Assembly (NCBI GenBank): GCA_017534835.1
Contig: JAFXVT010000067.1
Location: 55,188 to 119,187 of the forward strand
Direction: 5' to 3'
Source: Ruminococcus sp.
GTDB taxonomy: Bacteria > Bacillota > Clostridia > Oscillospirales > Ruminococcaceae
DNA length: 64,000 nucleotides
The notes under the pieces: generated by a model
What the model was told of the DNA's origin: nothing
The model's input: only the letters and a program-made list of their open reading frames with translations
Database searches by the model: none
Translations under genes and position numbers: made by a program
Shown here: piece after piece, positions 50,609 through 61,000 of the stretch
Numbering within the stretch: position 1 is the stretch's first letter
How the letters are laid out: each line of letters begins with the position of its first letter

Positions 50609-52861
50609 TCAGGACTGCTCGCTGAGCATAAGAGATACGCGGTTCTGTATGCGCTGAGCACACTCTTCGGCGGAGACATCGCCCGAATCGAACGAGCCGT
50701 ACTCTTCCATGATAATGCTGCTTATCTCATCATCGGCACTTATCAGATTAGTGCAGGTGCTGATATATTCCTTCAGCTTCGCAATGTCCTCGTCGGTGAT
50801 ATCAACTCCGAATTCTACGCTGGAATGAGTCTGTCCTGATTCATCCGTCCATGTAGTATGCTGTGAGCGGTACTGCCCGTCGACAAGTGTCTGCTCGAAG
50901 CTGTCCTTGCGTGTATGGAAAAAGCTTTGGGTTTGCAGATAGCTCCGCAGGAAATCGTCGCTCATTATGAAGTTGACGTAGTCCCAGCCGCCTTCCATAC
51001 ATTTTCCTGTTTTGAGCACGGAGAAGATATTGTCGTTCGGAGCACTAAAACTGCTTTTCGGGTCATCCGACGGAGTAGCGAGGTACACAACATCATCGCT
51101 GCTCAGACCTCTTTGTTCACGGATATCGCTCAGCATAAACAAACCGCCTATAGAATCTCCGTCTATGAGAGACTTCTCGTTTGCGACCGAATGCATTACT
51201 TCTGTGCTGTATACATGCTGCTCCTCATCAGACATGGATGCGTTGAATGCGTCCCAGTCTCTCTCGGGTGCAAGGCGGACAGTATGTGTGAACTCCAGCA
51301 GCTTTACGAATTCGGGCGAATCAAACCAGCACTCCGCGTTGTCGAAGTCTACCCATGCGGAGAGGTCGCCTGTGACGAAGTTTGCTATTACCTGTTCGTG
51401 ACGGAACATCCAGTCTCCGCCGAGTGTCATATCATCGGGCATATTTGACGCTATATCTATGAATTCGTCGAGCGTGACATTGCCGTTAGGAAAGTATTTC
51501 TTCTTGCCGAGCAGCACTGGAAGAGTGAAGGTCTGGCTCATCATATACAGCCCGCCCTTGTATTTGTATGCCTCTACTATGTTGTCGAGTATGTCGTCCT
51601 CATTGAAGCCGCCGTACTGCTCCGAGAGCTCGTTCATATCAGCGAGCGCGCCGAGGTTGTAAAGCCTCGTCATATCGCGTCTGCCGTTGATGACTATGAC
51701 GTCGGGACTGCTGCCGCCGAGAATATCGGTCGAGAGCCCCTCGATGCCGCCGGTGAAGTATTTCATCGAAGCCTCGTAGTTCTCATTTTTCTTGTTGTAC
51801 TTCGTTATCATTTCCTCGTGATTTTTCGACCAGTAACCATCTTTTGAGAGCACGCCGACCTCGACCGGCTTTCTGTTCTCGACATAATCGTCGGGACGCA
51901 CCGTCAGCAGCGAGAAATACGTGCCTGCGTCGTCAGAGCCGTACATTGCGAATTTTCCCTCGCCGACATATGCGGCAGCGTATACATCGGCAAGAGCGAT
52001 ACGCGAGCCGATATAGTCCAGCACCTCCACTATCTGACCGTCAGCCGTCAGACCGAAAATGCCGTCGTTCATCATAAAGAACAGCTTGTATGCACCTGCG
52101 CCGGCGAACGTTCCCTTGTTGAGCCTCAGAAAATCGCCGTATTCCTTCATATCCGCCGGCTCACGGAGAGTTTTTCCGTCCATATAGCCGTATTCGGTCG
52201 CGGCTGCGTAGATATACTTTCCGTCGCTGTCGACGCCGTAGGACTCAAATGTCATATCGTCGTCCGTATTGTCCTCGACCACGCCGTCCGCACCGATGAG
52301 ATAGCGTCCGCTGTGACCGCCGATCAGCCACTTTTCACCATATGGACAAAAGAACGTGATGATGTCCTCATACGGCTTGATATAGCTGCCGAGGTCGGTG
52401 AGCTCAGTTGCAGAGAGCTCATTGCCGTCAGCGTCGAAGGTGCGTATCTCGAAGCTGTATTCGCCGTTCTTGAAGTGGTCGGGGTCGGTGACATCTGTGC
52501 TGAAGCTGCCGTGTATAACGAAGAATGACATCGTGCCGTCGGGAGAGATACACGCGAGCGAATGCATCATATCATCGGCAGAGAAGATCTCTGTCGGAGC
52601 GGACGGCACCATATCCTCGCTGTAGTCGGAAAAGCTGAATTTTCCGCCGGCTTCCCACACAACGCGCGTGCCTTTTCCCTCGATGTACGCCATATCTAAG
52701 AGCGAGCCGAAGCCCTGCGGTTTTTCGGCACGCTCCTCCTTGTATTTGACCTGCGAGACTGTCACAGTCTGCGGAGCCCTTTCAGATGAGTCGCCGCCGG
52801 AGCTGCATCCTGCCGAAGTGAGCATTGCCAGCGCCAGTATCAGAGCTGTAAGTTTTTTCAT
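50609..52861 (-). CDS. Large solute-binding-like lipoprotein C
   Basis: The 750-aa protein has lipobox SAGC (Cys19). Residues about 40-320 carry propeller-like strands (GKGTRVVWEAGGKFSFSDY, EVLDYIGSRIALADVYAAAYVG, FSLLTVRPDDY). The remainder is solute-binding-like with DILGGSSPDVIVINGR, DNIVEAYKYKGGLYMMSQTF and the C-terminal SAEECAQRIQNRVSLMLSEQS. The start follows AAAGGAGG. It is close in sequence to lipoprotein D immediately upstream, so the two arose by tandem duplication. No transporter genes nearby. Confidence 0.75.
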   Translation of the reverse strand: MKKLTALILALAMLTSAGCSSGGDSSERAPQTVTVSQVKYKEERAEKPQGFGSLLDMAYIEGKGTRVVWEAGGKFSFSDYSEDMVPSAPTEIFSADDMMHSLACISPDGTMSFFVIHGSFSTDVTDPDHFKNGEYSFEIRTFDADGNELSATELTDLGSYIKPYEDIITFFCPYGEKWLIGGHSGRYLIGADGVVEDNTDDDMTFESYGVDSDGKYIYAAATEYGYMDGKTLREPADMKEYGDFLRLNKGTFAGAGAYKLFFMMNDGIFGLTADGQIVEVLDYIGSRIALADVYAAAYVGEGKFAMYGSDDAGTYFSLLTVRPDDYVENRKPVEVGVLSKDGYWSKNHEEMITKYNKKNENYEASMKYFTGGIEGLSTDILGGSSPDVIVINGRRDMTRLYNLGALADMNELSEQYGGFNEDDILDNIVEAYKYKGGLYMMSQTFTLPVLLGKKKYFPNGNVTLDEFIDIASNMPDDMTLGGDWMFRHEQVIANFVTGDLSAWVDFDNAECWFDSPEFVKLLEFTHTVRLAPERDWDAFNASMSDEEQHVYSTEVMHSVANEKSLIDGDSIGGLFMLSDIREQRGLSSDDVVYLATPSDDPKSSFSAPNDNIFSVLKTGKCMEGGWDYVNFIMSDDFLRSYLQTQSFFHTRKDSFEQTLVDGQYRSQHTTWTDESGQTHSSVEFGVDITDEDIAKLKEYISTCTNLISADDEISSIIMEEYGSFDSGDVSAEECAQRIQNRVSLMLSEQS

Positions 52862-52902
52862 TGTATATTCCTCCTTTGCACTTTTTGAGTGTGCTCACTG
52901 TA

Positions 52903-52932
52903 TAGTGATTTTCAGAGGCGAAAAAGACGAAA
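52903..52932 (-). promoter_or_regulatory. Shared lipoprotein promoter pattern (copy 2)
   Basis: On the minus strand TTTCGTC (52932-52926) is followed after 17 bases by TCACTA (52908-52903), inside a near-palindrome TCACTATACAGTGA. The region 52918-52966 is nearly identical to 55282-55330. Confidence 0.6.
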
Positions 52933-53012
52933 CTTCATAAAAAATTCACATTTATTCTCTGTTATCACCAAATCGGGCTGTGTCTGGTAGTGCAGTATAT
53001 ACAACGTTCGCT

Positions 53013-55211
53013 TTACGACTGCTCACTGAGATAGAGCGAGACACGGTCCTGCATCGCCTTTGCGCATTCCTCGGCTGTGTATTCGCCGGCTTCGCAGCGC
53101 CCGAATTCCTCGTTCAGTATCGGGCTGACATTCATATCCCATTCACCGAGCTTGTCGCAGGAGAGGACAGCGGCTTTGAAATAGTCGAGCTGCTCGCGTG
53201 TGATATTGAGACTGTAAGTGTAATTGTAGCCGTTCATTCCGCCTGTTATCTCGTTGTCGTTCTCGTTGAACTGCTCGAACTTCTTTTCCCATATGTCCTC
53301 GAAGGCGTCCTTGCGCGTAAGGTTTACCGAGAAGCCGCCAATGTGCTCCATTTCATTTTCATAGCCGAGGACATAGTTTAGGTACTCCCAGGCGCCCTGC
53401 TCGCATTTGCCGGTGTTGAGGATGAAATACTCCGACATACCAAACTTGAAGGTCCCGTGACGGCTGCTGTTCGGCTGACCCACAAGAGTAATATCATCGA
53501 GCGATACAGAATGTGCAGCGGCGATGCCGATGAGCTGGTCGAGGTGGTCATTCGTTATACTGAAGGCGAGAAGAGCTTTTTTCCTGCCGAGCAGAGTCAG
53601 ATCCTCGCGTGCGTCCCTTTGGCGCTCTTCCTCGGTAGTTGTCTCCCAGTAGTTCGGTTCGTAGCCTCCGATGCAGCTGGCATTTTTGCAGAATTCCAGC
53701 AGCTTTATGAATTCGGGGGAATCAAAGTGACATTCCGCTTTGTCGTAGTCTATCCAGTCGGAGTAGTTGCCAAGACACAGCCACGAGAATACCTGTTCAG
53801 GATTTTCGAGAAAATGGCGCTCGCTCAGGTAAGTATCCGCAGGCTGAGCGTCGACGATTTCGTAGAAGTCTTCGTAGTTCCAGTTTGCCTGCTCGCGACT
53901 GATGACCTCGCGGTTCGCCATATGGAGATCAGGACTGAAAAACTCCCCCATAGAGTAGAGCTTTCCGTTGTGTTTCAGTCCGTTCACGACATTCGGCAGG
54001 AAGTCGTCCTCGCTCATTCCGCCGTATTTTTCGTGGAGCTCAGCGAAGTCCGAGACAGCTCCGAGACCGATGTATTTTATCATTTCGTTGTGACAGGCAG
54101 GGATATACAGGTCGGGCGAATCACCGGAAAGAATGTCGAGCTTCAGATCTTCCTTCTCAAAGTCGTATTCGCGGAATTCGATGAAATAATCATCGTTGAT
54201 ATTGGTAAAATCAGCCGCCGTATCGCGCTCTATACTGCTGACTGTGTTGTGCTTGCCGATGATGACGGTCTCACGCTCTTCCTTGTAGTCGTCGGGACGG
54301 ACAGTGAGCAGCGTAAGGCTTGGCGCGAGAACGGCGAATCTTCCCTCGCCGAGCGGACATACCGCGCTGACGTCCGAGCTCTTGATATGCGAGGCAGAGA
54401 AGTCGAGCAGCATTGCCTTTTTGCCGTCAGATGTCATACCGTATATGCCGTCCGCAAGTATCAGATACGCGGAAAAACGCTCGTCTCCCATCACAGGCGG
54501 ACGGATGAAGCTCACATTGTCAGGATTCGCGGAGAGCTCTTTTTCTGACGGTACTTTGAGCTTATCGAGCCGTGTTGTGTAATGCATATTTGAGCAGATG
54601 ATACCGCCCTCGCTGTCAAAGCTGTAGATGATGTTCATATCGACAGGAACAGACTCCCTGACATTGCCGTTTCCGTCAACGAGAAAGACGTCCCTTTCAA
54701 ACGAGATGAGGGTGTCATCGCCGAAATAGGTAACAGCGTTCGGGGAGGTATACTCTGTGCCGAGCCTTCCGCCGAGGTCGCCGAGCTCCGTTGTGGAAAC
54801 GAGCTTGCCGTCCGATGAAAAAGTTTTGACTGCAACGGCTGTTTCGGAGCCGGTCGATTTCGAGCTGAACGCGCGGAGGCTGCCGTCGTCGGTCACAGCG
54901 AAGTCTGAGAGCCATTCTGTGTCCGATTTTTCGACAGGGAAGCTGTTGCCTATCTTCATATCGTTATCGTAGTACACGCCGCGCAGTTTCATATCCATAT
55001 CGTTATACACGAGCAGCAAGCCCTTCGGTGTGTTGAGCATACTTACAACGAACGAAAGATCCGCAGGCATCTCACAGCTTTCGCCCTTGTAAATGGTCTG
55101 TGTCACGGTGATCTCCGGACTGTCTGTTTTTTGGCTTCCGCCGCCTCCGCCGCACGCTGTACCGGATACGAGCAGTGCGAGTGCCGAGAATAAAGCTATC
55201 ATTTTTTTCAT
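53013..55211 (-). CDS. Large solute-binding-like lipoprotein D
   Basis: The 732-aa protein has a lipoprotein signal (GTAC). Propeller-like strands fill about residues 40-320 (LLLVYNDMDMKLRGVYYDN, ISFERDVFLVDGNGN, LILADGIYGMTSDGKKAMLLD). The solute-binding-like half has DILSGDSPDLYIPACH, NVVNGLKHNGKLYSMGEF, ISFMxxF-like helices and the C-terminal TAEECAKAMQDRVSLYLSEQS. Start set by AAAGGAGG. Likely a paralogue of lipoprotein C, with its own copy of the shared promoter. Confidence 0.75.
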   Translation of the reverse strand: MKKMIALFSALALLVSGTACGGGGGSQKTDSPEITVTQTIYKGESCEMPADLSFVVSMLNTPKGLLLVYNDMDMKLRGVYYDNDMKIGNSFPVEKSDTEWLSDFAVTDDGSLRAFSSKSTGSETAVAVKTFSSDGKLVSTTELGDLGGRLGTEYTSPNAVTYFGDDTLISFERDVFLVDGNGNVRESVPVDMNIIYSFDSEGGIICSNMHYTTRLDKLKVPSEKELSANPDNVSFIRPPVMGDERFSAYLILADGIYGMTSDGKKAMLLDFSASHIKSSDVSAVCPLGEGRFAVLAPSLTLLTVRPDDYKEERETVIIGKHNTVSSIERDTAADFTNINDDYFIEFREYDFEKEDLKLDILSGDSPDLYIPACHNEMIKYIGLGAVSDFAELHEKYGGMSEDDFLPNVVNGLKHNGKLYSMGEFFSPDLHMANREVISREQANWNYEDFYEIVDAQPADTYLSERHFLENPEQVFSWLCLGNYSDWIDYDKAECHFDSPEFIKLLEFCKNASCIGGYEPNYWETTTEEERQRDAREDLTLLGRKKALLAFSITNDHLDQLIGIAAAHSVSLDDITLVGQPNSSRHGTFKFGMSEYFILNTGKCEQGAWEYLNYVLGYENEMEHIGGFSVNLTRKDAFEDIWEKKFEQFNENDNEITGGMNGYNYTYSLNITREQLDYFKAAVLSCDKLGEWDMNVSPILNEEFGRCEAGEYTAEECAKAMQDRVSLYLSEQS

Positions 55212-55266
55212 AGTTGTTCCTCCTTTTTGTCTCAGAGAAAATGTCGCTCTGAGTATTTCTGTCAGT

Positions 55267-55296
55267 TAGTGACTTTCGGAGGCGAAAAAGACGAAA
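55267..55296 (-). promoter_or_regulatory. Shared lipoprotein promoter pattern (copy 3)
   Basis: On the minus strand TTTCGTC (55296-55290) is followed after 17 bases by TCACTA (55272-55267). The palindrome seen in the other copies is not kept here. Confidence 0.6.
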
Positions 55297-55512
55297 CTTC
55301 ATAAAAAATTCACATTTATTCTCTGTTATTGCTAAATCGGACAGCTCACATTAGTGCAGAATAGACAACAGCTTCAACCGGAAACAGGTGCAGAAGAATT
55401 TCCGGATTTGTTGCAGGAACAGCAGATCTCAGGTGGGATCCGGAGGCACTTACGCTTGATAAGATAGAGTATACGGAGCTCGCACCTGATAACACTATAT
55501 ATTTATTTTATA

Positions 55513-55562
55513 TATACATTGTAGTGTATAGTATTGATAACGCATATTACATATGATATAAT
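55513..55562 (+). promoter_or_regulatory. Promoter and palindromic operator of the PadR-kinase operon
   Basis: TTGATA (55534-55539) and TATAAT (55557-55562) have a 17-base spacer. Just upstream is the perfect inverted repeat TATACA-N6-TGTATA (55513-55530), and GTGATT/AATCAC flank 55576-55594. These could be PadR sites for autoregulation. The rest of the gap 55297-55510 shows only a start-less reading frame of doubtful meaning. Confidence 0.55.
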
Positions 55563-55612
55563 GAAAATGTAGGCAGTGATTTGTAAAAAATCACAAGAAA
55601 GGAATTATTTCC

Positions 55613-55948
55613 ATGCAGGTACGTGAAAACCTTAAACGCGGAACGGTCGAAATGGTACTGCTCCACCTGTTACAGGAACGTGATAAGTACGGCTATGAGC
55701 TGCTTCAGGAGATGAATGAACGGAGCAAAGGGAAATTCACGCTGAAGGACGGCTCTATGTACCCTATTATGTACCGTATGATAGACAAAGGTCTGGTAAC
55801 AGATAAGCAGGTACTTGTAGGTAAGCGCCGTACACGTGTATATTACAGCCTTACAGATGAAGGGAAACAGTATCTTGAAGAGATAAAAGCAGAATACTTC
55901 TTTATTACAGAAGGTATCAGCAATATACTGAATTATCAGGATGCTTAA
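55613..55948 (+). CDS. PadR-family transcriptional regulator
   Basis: The 111-aa protein has the PadR winged helix: VEMVLLHLLQERDKYGYELLQEM, FTLKDGSMYPIMYRMIDKGLVTD, RRTRVYYSLTDEGKQYL. PadR proteins respond to small molecules or stress and often repress their own operon. Ribosome site AAGGAATT. The following signalling genes are on the same strand, with a 74-base gap. Confidence 0.9.
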   Translation: MQVRENLKRGTVEMVLLHLLQERDKYGYELLQEMNERSKGKFTLKDGSMYPIMYRMIDKGLVTDKQVLVGKRRTRVYYSLTDEGKQYLEEIKAEYFFITEGISNILNYQDA

Positions 55949-56022
55949 GTAGTGCGCATCTAATGCTGATCTGACAAGGAGCCGCCTTGTTGTTTGATGG
56001 ATTATTAAAGGAGGGAGCCCAT

Positions 56023-57735
56023 ATGAAGGAATTGCTTGAACGTAAAAAAGGACTTCGCAGAAACGTATTGATCGTTGATGACGACTATATCGCAAGAGAG
56101 ATACTCGGAAAGATACTGGATAACCAATACGAGATCAGCTATGCCGAAAACGGCGTGATAGCCCTCAATATCATAAAGAGGGAAAAACTGAAGCTCTCAC
56201 TTGTTATACTTGATCTGCATATGCCGCAAATGGACGGATACAGTCTGTTGAAACTGCTTCGCAGCGACAATGAGCTCAGGCGTATCCCGGTAATTGTGCT
56301 GACCTCTGAAAAGGGTGCAGAAGTTGAGAGCCTGAAGCTCGGGGCAGCGGATTTTATCACAAAGCCATTTGATATGCCGGAGGTCATTTGTGCAAGAGTC
56401 GGTCACTCTATCGAGCTTGCTGAGGACAGCGTTATTATCCATGAGACGGAGCGTGACGAGCTGACAGGACTGTTTCATAAGGAGTTTTTCTTTCAGTACG
56501 GCAAAAGACTTGACGAACTGAACAACCATATGCCGATGGATGCAGTTATGGTCGACATAAACCGCTTCCATGTTGTAAATGAGCTGTACGGCAGAAGGTA
56601 CGGCGATCAGGTGTTGAAAACGATCGGTGAAAGCCTCCATGAGCTTGTCAGCAAAAACGGAGGGATCGCCTGCCGCCGCGACAACGACCAGTTCTGCGTC
56701 TATCTTCCTCACAGTGATGAGTTCAAGGACAAACTGCCGCAGTATATCGCTGTGATGGACAAGCGTATAAACGACAGCAGTATCAGTCTGCGGTTTGGTG
56801 TGTATTCCGACGACGGCGGCGAAAAGTGTATGGAACAGCGTTTCGATTATGCCAGACTTGCCTGTCAGAAGCTCAGAAACAGCTATGTATCCTGCTTTGA
56901 TTTCTATAACGATGAACAGCACAGCAAAGAGCTGTACGCCGAAAGGCTCATAAATGATATGGACAAGGCACTGGCTGAAAAACAGTTCAGGGTCTATTAT
57001 CAGCCAAAGTATTCAATAAGCGGCAGCAGACCGCAGCTTTCAAGCGCAGAAGCGCTTATCAGATGGTTCCACCCGGAATTCGGTATGGTAAGTCCGGGAC
57101 AGTTCATCTCGCTCTTTGAGGAGAACGGTCTGATACAGAAACTCGACCAGTTCGTTTGGAACGAAGCAGCGGCGCAGATAAAGCTCTGGAAAGACAAGTA
57201 CGGGATCGGTATCCCGGTATCGGTCAATGTGTCAAGAGTAGATATTTTCAACGCACATCTTGTGGGGATACTGGAGAGCATCACAAGACAAAACGGCTTG
57301 AAGAATCCCGATCTTCTGCTTGAGATCACTGAGTCTGCCTATACCGATGATTCCGACCAGATCATAGAAACAGTGAATACGCTCCGCAATATCGGATTCA
57401 GGATAGAAATGGACGATTTCGGCAGCGGTTATTCCTCATTGAATATGCTGACCGCTCTGCCGATAGACGCTTTGAAGCTGGATATGAAATTTATCAGGTA
57501 TATCTGCGAAAAACCTAAAAGCGCACGGCTTGTAGGCATTATGATCGACATCGCAAGGCTCCTTGAAGTCCCTGTTATCGCAGAGGGCGTTGAAACAAAG
57601 GAACAGATGGAACTGCTGAAAAAACTGGGCTGTGACATCATACAGGGATATTATTTCTCGAAGCCTCTTCCGCCTGAAGAGTTCGGAGCTTTGATAGAAA
57701 AAGAACTGAAGGAGGCAGAGTATGCTTACAATTGA
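56023..57735 (+). CDS. Response regulator with GGDEF and EAL domains
   Basis: The 570-aa protein has an N-terminal receiver (VLIVDDDYIAR, phosphoacceptor Asp in VILDLHMPQMDGY, TSEK, KPFD). A GGDEF domain follows whose active motif is YGDQV instead of GG[DE]EF, so cyclase activity is doubtful. The C-terminal EAL domain has EALIRW, SVNVSRVD, LLEITESA, MDDFGSGYSSL and VIAEGVET, all residues needed for c-di-GMP phosphodiesterase activity. The start at 56023 follows GGAGG. The 3' end overlaps the HPt gene by 14 bases. It probably lowers c-di-GMP when phosphorylated. Confidence 0.9.
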   Translation: MKELLERKKGLRRNVLIVDDDYIAREILGKILDNQYEISYAENGVIALNIIKREKLKLSLVILDLHMPQMDGYSLLKLLRSDNELRRIPVIVLTSEKGAEVESLKLGAADFITKPFDMPEVICARVGHSIELAEDSVIIHETERDELTGLFHKEFFFQYGKRLDELNNHMPMDAVMVDINRFHVVNELYGRRYGDQVLKTIGESLHELVSKNGGIACRRDNDQFCVYLPHSDEFKDKLPQYIAVMDKRINDSSISLRFGVYSDDGGEKCMEQRFDYARLACQKLRNSYVSCFDFYNDEQHSKELYAERLINDMDKALAEKQFRVYYQPKYSISGSRPQLSSAEALIRWFHPEFGMVSPGQFISLFEENGLIQKLDQFVWNEAAAQIKLWKDKYGIGIPVSVNVSRVDIFNAHLVGILESITRQNGLKNPDLLLEITESAYTDDSDQIIETVNTLRNIGFRIEMDDFGSGYSSLNMLTALPIDALKLDMKFIRYICEKPKSARLVGIMIDIARLLEVPVIAEGVETKEQMELLKKLGCDIIQGYYFSKPLPPEEFGALIEKELKEAEYAYN

Positions 57736-58057
57736 TAAACTGAGAGAATATGGCGCTGATGTGGACGAGGGACTTGCACGGTGCATGGGTATGGAGGATT
57801 TTTATATCGGACTTGTCGAAAAGGCACTTGCTGACAACAGACTTCCTCTGCTCGAACAGCAGATCGGAGAAGGCGATCTTGATGCGGCGTTTGAGACTGT
57901 TCATGCACTGAAAGGTATGTACGCTAACCTGTCGCTTGTTCCGCTGACAAAACCGGTCAGCGAGCTGACAGAGCTGCTTCGCAGCAGAACAGAAACAGAT
58001 TATTCTTCGCTCATAACGGAAGCTAAGTACCAGTTTGATAAACTGTGCAGTTTATAA
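57722..58057 (+). CDS. HPt (histidine phosphotransfer) protein
   Basis: The 111-aa all-helical protein has the HPt signature VHALKGMYANLSL, with the phosphorylatable His near residue 60. It passes phosphoryl groups between the hybrid kinase receivers and a response regulator. It overlaps the EAL gene and is followed by the hybrid kinase, forming a complete phosphorelay. Confidence 0.85.
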   Translation: MLTIDKLREYGADVDEGLARCMGMEDFYIGLVEKALADNRLPLLEQQIGEGDLDAAFETVHALKGMYANLSLVPLTKPVSELTELLRSRTETDYSSLITEAKYQFDKLCSL

Positions 58058-58083
58058 ACCGGTCTCACGAGAAAAATAATGAT

Positions 58084-61000
58084 ATGAAGAGGATAAATAA
58101 TACAACAGGACTGTATGCAACCGTTATAGGCAGCCTGCTGATAGCGGCAATACTTATAATCGGCACATACTGGTCGGGGCAGAAGGCAAAGCAGGACACC
58201 GAAATGGCAGCGACATCCGTGAGCAAGCTGTTCCTTGATGAGCTTGCCGGCAGGCGCAAACAGGTGGTCGCATCTGCATTGAAACGGAACATCGGGAATA
58301 TGCAGACGGCTGTCGGACTTCTGACAAGCGACGATCTCAGCGATACATCCCATTTGCAGGCATATCAGCAGCGTATGAGAAAGCTCTATACCCTTGAAAA
58401 ATTTGCCTTCGTGGATACAAACGGACTTATCTATACCGCAGACGGCACTATGAACAATATAGAGCAGTACAGCTTTGACTACAACAATATCAGCGAGCCC
58501 GAGATCTCCGTAAGGAACGATGACAGCGGCAGCAAGAGCGTTGTTATCGCTGTTCCGGTCGACAGGCTTCCGCTCGGCGGGCAGACGCTGACAGTCTGCT
58601 TTATGGAGATCAGTATGAACACTATGCTGGAGGGTGTATCATTACAGTCTGACAGTAATAATACTACTTTCTGCAACATCTACACAAAGGATGGAACTGC
58701 TCTTACAGATATGGTCCTCGGTGGCCTTGCAAGCGAAGACAATCTTCTGATGGCTATGGAACACGCTGATTTTGACGATGATGTTACCGCTGATGATCTG
58801 CGGTCTGATTTTAAAAACGGCAGGGGAGGCGTCATCTCATTTACATATGACGATGTAAACGAAACACTGTCATACACCCCGATAGACGGCACTGACTGGA
58901 TGCTGACATATCTTATCCGCGGAAGTGTCATAAGCGATAATATCAGCTCTGTATCACAGGGGATAATCACACGAAGCCTTGTACAGACGTTTTTGAGCGC
59001 ACTTGTGCTTCTTGCAATGTTCTTGTTCATATTCCTGCAAAGCAAAAGGAACGCCGAGCTTGCCATTGAAAAAGAGACCTCGGTGGTCAAGCAGGAGGAA
59101 CTTGAACAAAGATTACAGCTTCAGAATGAACTGCTGGAGCAGGAGAAACTGCGTACCAGACAGGACCATATGATAACCGCTCTCGCATCGGATTACAGAA
59201 GTGTTTACTATGTGGACCTTGATTCGGATGAATGTATCTGTTACCGTTCGGAGGTAACACCCGATGAGGGACCGCAGGTCGGCGCCCATTTCTCCTACAT
59301 AGAAGCATTCACACGTTATGCAAACGAGGTCGTTGCCGAGAGATACCGTGAGAGCTTTCTGCATTTTATTGAACCTGACAATATCCGCAAGGGGCTCGAA
59401 AAGGAGCCTATCATCGCTCTGCGTTATCTTACAGTCCGAAAAAGCGGCGAGGAGACCTACGAGATGCTCCGTATGGCTGGAGTGCGGCACCCAGAGGACA
59501 GAGACGATAACACAGTACACGCTGTCGGAGTGGGCTTCACGGATATAGACAGCGAAATGAGAGAATCTATGGCACAGGGCAGGGCGCTCGGCGATGCACT
59601 TGCTGCCGCAGAGCAGGCAAGCAAGGCTAAGACAATGTTCCTGTCAAGCATGAGCCACGAGATAAGGACTCCTATGAACGCTATCATCGGGCTGAATGCT
59701 ATAGCTCTTACTGCCCCGGAATTATCCGAAAGAACAAGGGGACAGCTTGAGAAGATAGGAAGCTCGGCAAACCACCTTCTGAGTCTTATAAATGACATTC
59801 TCGATATGTCAAGGATAGAATCGGGCAAAACAGTCCTGAAAAATGAGGACTTCTCTTTCACTAAGCTGCTCGAACAGATAAACACTATTTTCAGCGCTCA
59901 GTGTGCGGATAAGGATCTGAACTATAACTGCCGTGTTATCGGCACGGTCGATGATCATTATATCGGAGATGGTATGAAGCTGCGGCAGGTGCTTATCAAT
60001 ATTCTCGGTAATGCCGTCAAGTTCACCCCAGAGGGCGGAAGCGTGGAGCTTACCGCTGAAAGGACAGCACATTTTGAAAACAGATCAACTCTGCGCTTTA
60101 CGGTATCCGACACGGGAATAGGTATGAGCCCCGAATACCTGCCAAAGCTGTTTGACACCTTCAGTCAGGAGGACAGCTCTGCGACCAACATATACGGCAG
60201 TTCAGGACTTGGTATGGCTATCACCAAAAACATAGTAGAAATGATGAACGGCTACATCGAGGTGCAAAGCCAAAAGGGGGAGGGTACTACATTTACCGTG
60301 ACGGTCACACTGATGGATTCAGCATATTCCAGAAGTGACGCTAAGGAGCAGGATGTCAGCCTCGGCGAGCTGAGTGTACTTGTCATAGACGATGATCCCG
60401 TTGCTTGTGAGCATGCAAAGCTGGTGCTTGGCAAAGCCGGTATCGCTTGCGAGACAGTACTTTCAGGCAAGGAAGCGATAGAACTTGTAAGACTCAGACA
60501 GGCAAGACAGAAGCCATTTGACCTGCTGCTCGTGGACCTGAAAATGCCGGGAATGGACGGCGTTGAGACAGCAAGAGTGATACGCAGGATCGTCGGCCAT
60601 GAAACTGCGATCATCATTATCACCGCCTACAAGTGGGACGATGTAGTTGAAGAAGCCGAAAGTGCCGGCATTGACAGCTTTATTGCAAAGCCGGTGTCTG
60701 CCGAGAATGTCATTGAGGAATATATGTCAGCTTACAGAAAGAAAAATCCTGCCGGAAGAAAAGCGGGTCACAAGGCAGAGCTTAAAGGCAGGAACATACT
60801 GCTTGCCGAAGACGTTCCCATAAATGCTGAGATCGTGAAGATGGTACTTGCCAAGCGTGAGATAAATGTCGATCACGCCGAAAACGGCAGGATAGCTCTT
60901 GAAATGTTTTCTGCAAGTGAAGTAGGTCACTATGATGCAGTGATAATGGATGTCAGGATGCCCGAAATGGACGGGCTTGAAGCCGCATCAGAAATAAGAG

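Noticed and set aside
55380-55560. Remnant of a secreted protein gene before padR (frame reading FVAGTADLRWDPEALTLDKI)
   Set aside because: The frame has no start, no ribosome site and no recognisable family; it may be chance.
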